Assembly: GCA_964423675.1 (NCBI GenBank) | Contig: CAYRFP010000024.1 | Location: forward strand, 1-31,352 | Direction of reading: 5' to 3' | Source of the DNA: RUG563 sp964423675 | GTDB taxonomy: Bacteria > Bacillota > Clostridia > Christensenellales > Aristaeellaceae | Length of the DNA stretch: 31,352 nucleotides | Part shown: one piece after another, positions 23,731 to 31,352 of the stretch | Layout of the letters: every line of letters begins with the position of its first letter | How positions within the stretch are numbered: the stretch's first letter is position 1 | Made by a program: the position numbers and the translations under genes | Notes under the pieces: model-generated | Seen by the model: only the letters and a program-made list of their open reading frames with translations | Told to the model about the DNA's origin: nothing | The model's database searches: none

Positions 23731-24058
23731 CACCAAAAAAAGAAACATCCCGCTGCAATTTAAGCCATAGTACAAAAATAGCGCACCCTTTTCCGCTCCG
23801 CAAAACAGGAATGCAGACGGCAGAGGGTGTGTGTGTTTATAGATTTTATTCTAGCAAAAGCAATAGGCGATTTGAAACACATTCGATGAATCAGCTATCC
23901 TGCGCGTCCAATTCGCGTTTCTGCAGGAACACGCACCGTTTGAAACTATCGCTTGGATCGAAAGTCCTTTGTCGCGTTGTCCCAGAGTTCCAGGTTCTTA
24001 AACCGTTGCAGGCATGCACCCCTACAGCTTTTGCGTTGATTCCAAAGCGGCTCATGCG
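23731..24058. other. Gene-poor gap with a weak 54-codon frame
   Basis: I see no gene I can support. A minus-strand frame of 54 codons (24055-23891, starting MSRFGINAKAVGVHACNGLR) begins 3 nt after the 146-aa gene stop, but it has only a poor ribosome site (GGGGAT) and no recognisable motif. The region may be decayed coding sequence. Confidence 0.4.
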
Positions 24059-24499
24059 TTAATCCCCGTGATCCGTGGCATCAGAAAGCTCCTGCCAGCT
24101 TTTCAGCAGTTCCGGCATATTGGCTGGATCGGAAAGATACGCCTGCATTTCCTCTGGAGTGCCCTTTGCAATGTAATGCATGCGGCACACATCTGTTCCC
24201 TGGCGAACCACACGCGTGGTCAGGCGGCGCAATGCAGGATTGACCTCGTCGGGGACAATCCACAGATAGGCTTCATTGTTCGTGCCCGGATAATCGCAAT
24301 GCAGCGCAAACTGCGCATGCTCAGGAATTTTCGCGCAAAGCCCTTCCATGCATCGGGAAAGCAAGAACTGCTTCTGTCCCAGATTCGGATCCTCCATCGA
24401 AGTAGGGGCCAACGGTGCAAGTGATTTAGACTTGGGCTCTTCCCGCTTTTTGAAAAGACTCTTCAGCCTTTCCGCCACTGTCTTTTTTTGCTTCACCAT
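24059..24499 (-). CDS. Unknown 146-aa protein, last gene of the Hsp70-dynamin operon
   Basis: The N-terminus MVKQKKTVAERLKSLFKKRE is basic and could form an amphipathic helix of the kind that attaches to membranes (seen in FtsA or MinD). A Pro/Ser linker follows, then a soluble alpha/beta region (about 40-146: QFALHCDYPGTNNEAYLWIV, ALRRLTTRVVRQGTDVC, MHYIAKGTPEEMQAYLSDPA). No catalytic motif is visible. AGGAGG lies 8 nt before ATG 24499. It follows the dynamin-like gene by 72 nt on the same strand, with a strong hairpin between them. It could be a membrane-recruited adaptor for the GTPases; that is inference. Confidence 0.8.
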   Translation of the reverse strand: MVKQKKTVAERLKSLFKKREEPKSKSLAPLAPTSMEDPNLGQKQFLLSRCMEGLCAKIPEHAQFALHCDYPGTNNEAYLWIVPDEVNPALRRLTTRVVRQGTDVCRMHYIAKGTPEEMQAYLSDPANMPELLKSWQELSDATDHGD

Positions 24500-24524
24500 G
24501 GCAGTTTCCTCCTTTTTTGCATCA

Positions 24525-24557
24525 TGCTGCCCGGATACAGCATTGTCCCGGGCAGCA
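24525..24557 (-). other. Intra-operon hairpin between dynamin-like gene and last gene
   Basis: Perfect 10-bp stem TGCTGCCCGG (24525-24534) / CCGGGCAGCA (24548-24557) with a 13-nt loop. No T-run follows on the minus strand, so it is more likely an mRNA-stabilising or processing element than a terminator. Confidence 0.6.
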
Positions 24558-24571
24558 GTTGGGAGCGCCCA

Positions 24572-26593
24572 TTAATCCTTGTTTTCCTCCAGCGGCGCTT
24601 CCAGGCCATACTCCCGACGAATAACCATCGTGCGCTCCGTCATCACGGAAAGGCTTTGCAGAATCGCAGTATAATTCTGCACCTTTTGCTCCATTTCCGC
24701 CTTCTCGCCTGCGAAGTTTACGCGCGTTTCCGCCAGCGCCTTTTGCATATCCTGAAGCGAACCGTTCATGCTGGTGTTCAATTCCTTCTTGATGGCTTCA
24801 AAGGTCTCTGCCACATAATCCTCGATCTGCCGGGCAAAATCAATCTCAGCCAGCAGCTCATCCAGCTTCTGGCATGCCATATCAGCCATATCCTTGCGGA
24901 ACTGGTCGGCATTGTTTCTCCAGAAAAGCCGTTCCGTCAGCTTTTTCCCGGTAAAAACGCTGGCAGCAGCGGCAACAGCAGTGATACCCAGCGCAACCGG
25001 CCAAGACGCTGCCAGGCCAAGGGTTGTAGCCAGCGCCGTCAGTGCGGCAGAGGCAGTGATATCCACAGCTGCGCCGCTAAGCCCGCCCACGATCGCGCCC
25101 TTGGTGCCAGCCGCCGTGTAGCCATACTTCCCGGCCAGGCCAAAGGCAATAAAGGAAAGAATTTGTCCCCTGGCATTGTTGCTTCTGGAATTCTTCGGGG
25201 CAAATAGCTGCGTAAATGCCGCCAGCTTCTCAGACGCATCCTGCGCGTAGGAATCCAGCTTCTGGCATTCCTTGCCCACAGTAGCGCTGACGCTGTTTTG
25301 AATTTTTTCGCTATAAACCTGCATGGAGTGCATAATCGCAGGCGACATTTTCGTCTCCCACACATCTTCGCACATGCGCTTGCGTCCCTTGGGCGTCAAA
25401 TCACTCATGCTGATTTCTAACGTACTCGCAATTTGTTGAATTTGCTCTTTTATTTCTTGCACATAGCCTTCCCATTCGTTGCGCGTCTGTTCCTTAATAT
25501 CCTTGGCGGCGTCGTCCAGCCGCTTCAGTTCCTTCTCCAGCGTACCTTGAATAGCTTTGATTTGTTCATCGGCTTTTTTGCATTTTTCGGCAAACTCTGC
25601 CTCGTCCATAGTCAGCGGGCCCATGCAGGTTTGAATCACGTTGAAAATATCATTTGCCGCTTTCATGATTGCGCTTGTCTGCTTTTCCAGCATCACCAGG
25701 CCGCGCTTCTGGGTCAGCATTTCATCGATTGCCCGTTCAAAGGCCGGGAAACCGCTCCGTTCCAGCAGCACCGCATCCTTTTCCTGCCGCGCTTTCAGCG
25801 CCATCACGGAATCCACGCCAAAAATCGGAATATCCCCCAGCTTGTTTTTGAAATTTTCCAGTTCCTCTGGGTTATCAGACAATACTTCCTCTGCCTTGCC
25901 CAGCACCATTTTTTCAATACGCTTGCGAATGGACTGAATGATCCGGGCCTGTTCTTCCTCCGTATATTCGCCCATGCGCGTGACTACGAAAAGAATCCGG
26001 CCTACATTGGAGGTAAGCAGCTTTTCACCGATAAATTCGCATTCAGACAGCGAAAAATTCGTCGTTGCCGCCAGCGTAAAAATGGCGATATCCATGCGCG
26101 AAATCACGTCCATGGTGGCCTTGGTCATGTCCGTGCTGTCGTTCAGGCCAGGTGTGTCATAAATATCCACGTTGTTGGCGCAATAAACCGTGGGATACCA
26201 CACCGTCACCTCGCGGACATTCTCGCTCTTGTCCCCGTCCTGCGTGGCATAATCCACCAGCTCATTGATGGGGATCTCATGAGCGTTCCCGTCAAAGTAT
26301 TCCACCTTGGCATGCGCCTGAGCGTCATAGGTGATCCGGTTCACCGACGCCGTTGTCGGCACCAGATCCGAAGGAAGAATCGGTGTGCGCAAAAGGGCGT
26401 TGATCAGCGTGCTTTTTCCCCGGCGGAATTCGCCAAGAACAGCCAGATTAAAGCGATCGCTTTTGATGTGCTCGTTCAGTTCGTTCAGCGTCGTCCGGGA
26501 ATTTTCCATTTCCAGATTCTTGGCGTATAACTCCAGTTCCGTCAGATCCTGTGTTAGCTGCGTAATTGTCTTCTTGTAATCTGTGATATCCAT
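24572..26593 (-). CDS. Dynamin-like GTPase A, with membrane paddle
   Basis: A 673-residue large GTPase of the bacterial dynamin-like family, which assembles on membranes and remodels them. G1 P-loop GEFRRGKST (54-62), G2 PTT (79-81), G3 DTPG (146-149). The G4 position reads TRMG (205-208) instead of [TN]KxD, so the guanine-binding Asp is lost. A long helical stalk with coiled coil (about 300-475) is followed by a hydrophobic paddle (about 479-548) with LTALATTLGLAASWPVALGI, then a C-terminal helical return. The start at 26593 has GGAGG 9 nt upstream. It lies 16 nt after dynamin-like B. The pairing and likely heteromer recall CjDLP1/2 and LeoB/C. Confidence 0.93.
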   Translation of the reverse strand: MDITDYKKTITQLTQDLTELELYAKNLEMENSRTTLNELNEHIKSDRFNLAVLGEFRRGKSTLINALLRTPILPSDLVPTTASVNRITYDAQAHAKVEYFDGNAHEIPINELVDYATQDGDKSENVREVTVWYPTVYCANNVDIYDTPGLNDSTDMTKATMDVISRMDIAIFTLAATTNFSLSECEFIGEKLLTSNVGRILFVVTRMGEYTEEEQARIIQSIRKRIEKMVLGKAEEVLSDNPEELENFKNKLGDIPIFGVDSVMALKARQEKDAVLLERSGFPAFERAIDEMLTQKRGLVMLEKQTSAIMKAANDIFNVIQTCMGPLTMDEAEFAEKCKKADEQIKAIQGTLEKELKRLDDAAKDIKEQTRNEWEGYVQEIKEQIQQIASTLEISMSDLTPKGRKRMCEDVWETKMSPAIMHSMQVYSEKIQNSVSATVGKECQKLDSYAQDASEKLAAFTQLFAPKNSRSNNARGQILSFIAFGLAGKYGYTAAGTKGAIVGGLSGAAVDITASAALTALATTLGLAASWPVALGITAVAAAASVFTGKKLTERLFWRNNADQFRKDMADMACQKLDELLAEIDFARQIEDYVAETFEAIKKELNTSMNGSLQDMQKALAETRVNFAGEKAEMEQKVQNYTAILQSLSVMTERTMVIRREYGLEAPLEENKD

Positions 26594-26609
26594 TTTTTCT
26601 TCCTCCTTA

Positions 26610-28466
26610 TTATTCGTTTGTTTGCTCGGATTTTTCTTTAGACTTCGGTTCAGCCCCATCTTCCGCACCAAACAGGAATCTTCGGATCGATTCAATCTGC
26701 TTTTGCAGTTTTTCCCGCTCCTGGCAAAGTGCTTCCAGCTGGGGCTGCATCTCCTGAATCCACTTTGTGCCCTTGTCGCTCAGATCACATACTTTTTTCA
26801 CTGCGTCGTTTTTTAACGAAGCCTCCCGTTTTCTGATTGCCATTTGCAGCGCTTTCATCAGCGATTTGGCCAACTGATTCATTAAATACTCTTCCGTCCC
26901 AACGTTCAGCGCGCCAGCATCCAGCCTGTAAAGTTCCTCCAGATCTGCATTCCGCAGCAGTTCTTCATCGTCTATCCAGTTGATCCTCATTTCCAGCGGC
27001 CGCCCTGGTTTCAATGTCAGCGCATGGAATGCAGTCTGAATATGATTTCCTATTTTTTTGCATTTTTCATCAATTTTCCCTCGATAATCTGCATATTTAG
27101 GATAAAATGCATAATTGATCTGCGGCTTCCAGACCTGTATTATCTCCTCCTTCGCCTCCGCAAAGCCTTGCTTTATTTGCTGAATGACTGGATCTGTTCT
27201 TTCCCGGTAAAGATCCATTTCTTTCGCCTTGCGACGCAGCCAGCCCGTCACGCCAAATTCCGCAGCCGGGGTAGATGCTTTCTGTACAGCAACTCCCTGC
27301 TTCTGTCTTGCTTCCATAATAATTTGAAGCAACTTTTGCTCGTTTTGTCCGTCCCCCAGCGCGTTCATTGCATGAAGCTCCAGCGTGCCAGTCGGCCGCA
27401 TCGCATTACGCAAGTCGATCAACAGCCTTGCTGCTTCTGCCGAATTTCCCTGAGCAGATTGAATCCGATCGTTCAAATTGGTTAATGTGCGCTGCGCCGC
27501 TTCATCAAATTTCACTGAGTCCTTTTCCAGATAAGGTCGAATTTCCAATTCCACCCATTCATCCTGCTGTGCGGTCAAACGGCTCATCAGCGCTTTTTTA
27601 TATTCTTCCATGCCAGAGGTTTCTAATTGCTCCATGCTGCCACTCACAAAAGCGTCCAGCGCCTGTTTGGCAGATACCCCCAGCACGGCGGCGCTTTGGA
27701 TGATTTCCTTCCGGCGCTGCCGCTCCTGATCGGACAACGAATCATCTTCCTCCAAGTATTGATCCGTACACTTGATAATGCGCTTTTGAATGGAACTTAG
27801 CACACGCTGGCGTTCTTCCAGGGGAATTTGATCCATAAAGCCCACAGTAAACAGAACGTGGCAAATATTAGGCTGTTCCAGCAAGCGGCAAACAGCCTGT
27901 GCTTCGCTCATGCTAAGGGGAACTAAGGCATGGATCATATAAATCAGTGCGTCGGCCTGCTGAACGCATTCAAAGGTAAGCTGGTCCATTTCCGGGCTCT
28001 CGTTCAAGCCAGGAGTATCCAGAATAGAAACGTTATTGCGGCAAAACACTGTAGGATAGCCGATCACCGCCTCCTTGATCTGCGCCGCTGCGCTTTGGGA
28101 TTCCTTGGTCAGTTTGGTCACGCGGCTTTCGAGCATGCCCATCGGAATTTCTTCTACCTGCCCATCCGTCCGATACAGCTTCGCATACGGCTCAGCGCTG
28201 TAGACCACCCGGTTGATCGTGGCGGTGGTGGGCGTAATATCGGCGGGCAGCACGCTCATCCCCAGCAAAGCGTTAATCAGGCTGGATTTCCCGCGATTGA
28301 ATTCGCCCACAACCGCAACAGTATATTGCCGAGATTGCAGCTTTTCCATCAGGCTGTTAATCACGGCAAGCTCATCGTCAGCCGGAGCGATGTCTGCAAT
28401 TGCGCTGCGCAACATCGTCAGCTGCGCGAATGCATCCATTTTTTCCTGATTCATCGTCTCATACAT
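26610..28466 (-). CDS. Dynamin-like GTPase B, without membrane paddle
   Basis: A 618-residue paralogue of dynamin-like A. G1 GEFNRGKSS (54-62), G2 PTT (79-81), G3 DTPG (150-153), and a G4-like GFMD (209-212) that keeps the Asp but lacks the usual N/T-K. The GTPase domains of A and B align closely (YPTVFCRNNVSILDTPGLNE against the same stretch in A). The rest is helical with a C-terminal coiled coil (QLEALCQEREKLQKQIESIR) and a charged tail, and has no hydrophobic hairpin. So B is probably recruited by A rather than inserting itself. The start at 28466 has AGGAGAGG 9 nt upstream and overlaps the Hsp70-like stop by 8 nt, so their synthesis is probably coupled. Confidence 0.92.
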   Translation of the reverse strand: MYETMNQEKMDAFAQLTMLRSAIADIAPADDELAVINSLMEKLQSRQYTVAVVGEFNRGKSSLINALLGMSVLPADITPTTATINRVVYSAEPYAKLYRTDGQVEEIPMGMLESRVTKLTKESQSAAAQIKEAVIGYPTVFCRNNVSILDTPGLNESPEMDQLTFECVQQADALIYMIHALVPLSMSEAQAVCRLLEQPNICHVLFTVGFMDQIPLEERQRVLSSIQKRIIKCTDQYLEEDDSLSDQERQRRKEIIQSAAVLGVSAKQALDAFVSGSMEQLETSGMEEYKKALMSRLTAQQDEWVELEIRPYLEKDSVKFDEAAQRTLTNLNDRIQSAQGNSAEAARLLIDLRNAMRPTGTLELHAMNALGDGQNEQKLLQIIMEARQKQGVAVQKASTPAAEFGVTGWLRRKAKEMDLYRERTDPVIQQIKQGFAEAKEEIIQVWKPQINYAFYPKYADYRGKIDEKCKKIGNHIQTAFHALTLKPGRPLEMRINWIDDEELLRNADLEELYRLDAGALNVGTEEYLMNQLAKSLMKALQMAIRKREASLKNDAVKKVCDLSDKGTKWIQEMQPQLEALCQEREKLQKQIESIRRFLFGAEDGAEPKSKEKSEQTNE

Positions 28467-30357
28467 CGCAATCGTCCTCTCCTGATGAAATTGCAATTTC
28501 CGTCTTTTGGGCCATGTGCTTCACATAGGTGGCTAAATCTGACTCAATAGCGGTGGAAACCGCATCCTGAAACGCATTGTCCTGCGAGAGCTTTTTTCGG
28601 AAGGAATCTACCAGTTGCTGATAGAATTTGGAAGTAAAAATCCGATCAAAGGAAATTTTCTGCCGAATTTTCTGCGGAATGGGCAGGTTTTCCGAAAAGC
28701 TTCCAAGAAAATCACGGCCCACATACGTTGCCGCTGCCGTCAGCGCAATTAACGCCACATCCACGATTTCGCCGCCGGGAATCAGCAGCATTACCGCCGC
28801 CACCAAACCGGTAATCAGCGCCTGCACCGTTTTTTGCAAAAATGCCATATCCGCATGCAGTTCCATTCCTATTGTTCCGCTGCTTTCCGGCATTTTTTCC
28901 AGCTTCAGCTGCATTTGGCTGCATGCCACCCCATGCCGAACACAAAGTTCGTCAATCTGCGGCTGCAAAACCAGACAGATTTCATTCATTTCATTTCTCA
29001 GAATTACCGATAGCGTTTCCATCGCCGATGGGTTTTTCATCCGCTTTTCCATCGCCTTGCCCATCGCCGCGTTCATGTCCTTCAAAGTGGCATAGTCGCC
29101 ATCCTGCCATTTTTTTAAATGAATCTTTGCTTCCTCCTGGCCAATATCGGCCAGACAGGTCGAAGCCGCGGATAGGAAGCTTTCCATCCGCCCCTGCACC
29201 GCCTGATGAATGACATCTTGCTTCAGATAATCCGCAACGGCCTGATTGAAGGCATACACCCCATCATCCACCTGCGCGGAATAGGCCAGGCCCTTGGCAA
29301 TGGAAAGCTCTGGCTCATCGCATAGCACGAAATGCGCATCTGGAAAACGCTTGCGGCAAAGCTCCTGGAAAAAGAGCATCCGAGATGCACCGCCCGTTAG
29401 CAGCACCAGTTGCGGGGGAACAGCGCAGGTCTGCTCGTAGGCATAATTCAGCGCGTTTTCCAGCATCCCATAAAAGCTCATGCCGTTCAGCGCCTGAATA
29501 TTTAATTTTACTACGCTCCAGATCAGCATATCGTTCGCTTGAAGCCGAAGCGGCAGGGGTACGTCATACATCAGCGTGATAATTTGGCAGCAGTTAGGGT
29601 TTTTCTCGCCCTTAGCCTGACGGGTAAAGTATTCCTCCTTCAAGCGGCGCACGGCCAGCAGGCAATAGCTGCGCCATTCCGTCGCTTGCTCAAACACACG
29701 CAGAATCTCATTTTTCTTCGGCGATACATCCACTGCCGCCTTCAACAGCGCTTCATCAATTGCGCCGCCGCCCAAATAAACATCCCCGAAGGTGCCCACG
29801 TTCGTCTCTTTCCCCTGCACCACATAGGCAAAGTCCAGCGTGGAAGAGCCAATATCGATCACCAGCGCGCTCTCCTCCATAAGCGCAGGATTCATCTGGA
29901 TGCTGTGCGCATGCTTGGCATACAAAAAAGCTGCCCGAGATTCAGAGACCAAGCGCGGATCCCGAAAGCCTACAGCGCGGAGAATCTCCGCATATTGCTT
30001 TCGAGTTTCTTTGCCCCAGCCCGCCGGGCAACCTATGATCACGCGGTGTTCCTCTTCCAGAAGACCCTCTTTTTGCAGTGTTTCATAAATTCCTGTCAGG
30101 AAAAGCTGCATATCCGCATGTGCATTTTGATCGTTGGAAAGGAAACGAGATTTAAAACGCACGGAAAACCCGTGGGCGTTCTTTGCGCCTACGGCGTCCA
30201 TGCCGATTATCGGCTGGCCCTGCGCATCCTGCGCCACCGCCGAAAGAAAGCTTTTCCGTCCTGTTATAGTCAGCGGTCGGGGTTCGATCTGGCTGCCAGA
30301 CGGCAATATGCAAACGCAGCTTTCCCCATCTCCGATATCAATGCCGATATAATTCAT
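28459..30357 (-). CDS. Divergent Hsp70-like ATPase with C-terminal hydrophobic hairpin
   Basis: A 632-residue protein of the actin/Hsp70 fold. Phosphate-1 motif YIGIDIGDGES (3-13, lacking the Thr-Thr of DnaK), phosphate-2 ALVIDIGSSTLDFAYV (about 164-179), adenosine motif LLTGGASRM (about 319-327). The nucleotide-binding part ends near 370. There is no DnaK-type beta-sandwich substrate domain. Instead, a helical region (about 375-505) leads to a hydrophobic hairpin (about 512-547: ITGLVAAVMLLIPGG, VDVALIALTAAATYVG) and a helical tail. It is therefore not a standard chaperone and no DnaJ or GrpE is adjacent. ATG 30357 overlaps the upstream stop (ATGA). It probably works at the membrane with the two GTPases. 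Confidence 0.9.
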   Translation of the reverse strand: MNYIGIDIGDGESCVCILPSGSQIEPRPLTITGRKSFLSAVAQDAQGQPIIGMDAVGAKNAHGFSVRFKSRFLSNDQNAHADMQLFLTGIYETLQKEGLLEEEHRVIIGCPAGWGKETRKQYAEILRAVGFRDPRLVSESRAAFLYAKHAHSIQMNPALMEESALVIDIGSSTLDFAYVVQGKETNVGTFGDVYLGGGAIDEALLKAAVDVSPKKNEILRVFEQATEWRSYCLLAVRRLKEEYFTRQAKGEKNPNCCQIITLMYDVPLPLRLQANDMLIWSVVKLNIQALNGMSFYGMLENALNYAYEQTCAVPPQLVLLTGGASRMLFFQELCRKRFPDAHFVLCDEPELSIAKGLAYSAQVDDGVYAFNQAVADYLKQDVIHQAVQGRMESFLSAASTCLADIGQEEAKIHLKKWQDGDYATLKDMNAAMGKAMEKRMKNPSAMETLSVILRNEMNEICLVLQPQIDELCVRHGVACSQMQLKLEKMPESSGTIGMELHADMAFLQKTVQALITGLVAAVMLLIPGGEIVDVALIALTAAATYVGRDFLGSFSENLPIPQKIRQKISFDRIFTSKFYQQLVDSFRKKLSQDNAFQDAVSTAIESDLATYVKHMAQKTEIAISSGEDDCDV

Positions 30358-31226
30358 GCTTTCCGCTCCTTTGTCGCCTTTGGTTCGATGTATTGGCCTT
30401 TGCTGACCAGCGTTCCATCGCTGTTTTTTCGAAGCGCGGGATAGATCATGCGCGCGCTCTGCTGCGAAGGCAAAACGTCAAAAGCGCTGCGGGTTTGCGG
30501 TGAATACTCTGTCCAGACAAGACCGGTTTGATGTACCAACTTTTCCGCTGCATACAGCACACTTTCTGCCGGATAATCGTTCTTTGCCGCCGCCCAGGCA
30601 TACTGACAAAGCAACAGCGCCGCTTCATCCGGAGTTTCCTCCGTGAGGGGCGCTATCGCATCCTGAAATAACGTCTGCAATTCCTTCATATGCTGATCCA
30701 GCAGTTTCGCCTGCCGCAGAATGAATGCATCCAGATATTCCAGACGCAACTTTGACACGGCCCGTGACGTATCCGTTTCCGCTGCCGGAGCGCAGCGTTC
30801 CCGCGCCACCTGAACCCCCAGAGCCGCAACGAAAAACACGGCGGCACGCCAAAGTTCCTTGCTGCCCAGCAAACAAACCAGCAAACCCGCACCCAGGATC
30901 ACATAGCTTGTTTCTCTCCGCATCAGAATACGCAAAAGCCGCTGCTGAAAAAACGAACGCTTTTTTCCAGCATTGCCGCCATTTCCGCGCACAATCATCG
31001 GCTCGCTACGAGCCAGCAGCATTTCCGCTCCCTGCATAGCCTCATAAAACAAAAGCGCAGTCTGCTGGCGCAGCACATCGTCATGCGGAAATTGAGCCAA
31101 TGCCTCCATTTTCATTTGTTCCATCAGCATATGATATTGCGTTAAAAGCGCCTGATTATCCTCCGCCTGTTCCGCGCGATCCAAAAAGCTTTCTCGATGA
31201 CTTAGCCAATAACGCTCCATCGTCAT
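30354..31226 (-). CDS. Unknown 290-aa protein with central membrane hairpin
   Basis: First gene of the operon. A helical N-terminal part (about 1-100: HRESFLDRAEQAEDNQALLT, LMEQMKMEALAQF) leads to two adjacent hydrophobic helices (about 107-121 SYVILGAGLLVCLLG and 126-142 WRAAVFFVAALGVQVA), then another helical part (about 155-290). The short turn between helices suggests a hairpin with both soluble parts on the cytoplasmic side. AAAGGGGG lies 8 nt before ATG 31226. The stop overlaps the Hsp70-like start in ATGA. I do not recognise the family. It could anchor or recruit the ATPase and GTPases. Confidence 0.85.
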   Translation of the reverse strand: MTMERYWLSHRESFLDRAEQAEDNQALLTQYHMLMEQMKMEALAQFPHDDVLRQQTALLFYEAMQGAEMLLARSEPMIVRGNGGNAGKKRSFFQQRLLRILMRRETSYVILGAGLLVCLLGSKELWRAAVFFVAALGVQVARERCAPAAETDTSRAVSKLRLEYLDAFILRQAKLLDQHMKELQTLFQDAIAPLTEETPDEAALLLCQYAWAAAKNDYPAESVLYAAEKLVHQTGLVWTEYSPQTRSAFDVLPSQQSARMIYPALRKNSDGTLVSKGQYIEPKATKERKA

Positions 31227-31352
31227 GCCCGTAGCCCCCTTTCACCGTGCATTTCAGCTCTGGTTAACAGGAAAAACTGACGCTTGTGGAAGGCAAAGTA
31301 GAGGATGCATTCCGCGAAAATAATTTACAAAAAGTAAGCAAACGAACATGTC
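31227..31352. other. Upstream region of the Hsp70-dynamin operon (window edge)
   Basis: The 126 nt up to the edge hold no gene I can support and no convincing -35/-10 pair; AT-rich stretches near 31310-31340 could be part of a promoter. Whether more operon genes lie upstream cannot be seen. Confidence 0.4.

Noticed and set aside
25433..26530. A 365-codon open frame on the plus strand
   Set aside because: Antisense to dynamin-like GTPase A, with no motif or ribosome site.
28459..30357. Housekeeping DnaK
   Set aside because: The phosphate-1 motif is divergent, there is no substrate-binding beta-sandwich and no grpE or dnaJ next to it.
31240..31349. End of another gene upstream of the 290-aa gene
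   Set aside because: A minus-strand frame is open for about 35 codons to the edge, but it has no ribosome site or recognisable motif and may be chance.
1..31352. TAA read as a sense codon
   Set aside because: Two broken genes are interrupted by TAA, which made me consider it, but TAA is the normal stop of several intact genes here (e.g. at 3808-3810 and 24059-24061).
1..31352. CRISPR arrays, tRNA or rRNA genes
   Set aside because: No regularly spaced long repeats, cloverleaf-like sequences or rRNA stretches were seen.

Overview
The window reads as chromosomal DNA of a Gram-positive, low-to-mid GC gut-type bacterium of the class Clostridia. The reasons are strong AGGAGG ribosome sites, a CtsR-type heat-shock operator, a sortase-anchored Cna-B surface protein, an LplABC-type sugar importer without its own ATPase, and SPP1-like phage genes resembling those of clostridial phages. 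I cannot name a genus. No rRNA, tRNA or CRISPR array was seen.

Layout. 1-1943: clpB (minus, cut by the window edge) behind a promoter carrying a CtsR box. 2398-3807: a lipoprotein with four peptidoglycan-binding domains. 3951-6401: an AT-richer accessory island of small genes with divergent XRE regulators, tandem operators and small membrane proteins, one split by a stop codon. 6713-7746: a zinc alcohol dehydrogenase pseudogene. 7852-10236: a large sortase-anchored adhesin with a long leader. 10771-13302: a MATE exporter and an SLC13-type permease. 13476-14145: a frameshifted response regulator. 14228-17749: a phage fragment of about 2.9 kb (portal, MuF head protein with a probable toxin tail, small acidic protein, holin-like piece). 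It is spliced between the front of a NEW3-domain secreted protein and the back of an ABC-2 permease, so most of a host operon is missing. 17912-19090: an MFS transporter. 19235-22680: an LplB/LplC/solute-binding operon. 22976-23389: a small EamA transporter. 23561-23730: remains of an AraC regulator.

The most interesting part is the right end (24059-31226, minus strand). It is a compact operon with 4-nt and 8-nt overlaps that encodes, in order, a membrane-hairpin protein, a divergent Hsp70-like ATPase with its own hydrophobic hairpin and no normal substrate-binding domain, two dynamin-like GTPases, and a small protein with an amphipathic-looking N-terminus. Only one GTPase has a membrane paddle, and the two have lost different parts of the G4 motif. 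This suggests an asymmetric hetero-oligomeric membrane-remodelling machine driven or disassembled by an Hsp70-like partner. Its function is not known to me; membrane repair, stress response or phage defence are all possible.

Several genes carry disabling lesions (a split membrane protein, alcohol dehydrogenase, response regulator, AraC and the chimeric ABC operon). Large neighbouring genes are intact, which argues for real gene decay, but some lesions (a T6 run, two in-frame TAA codons) and the chimeric junctions should be checked against reads.
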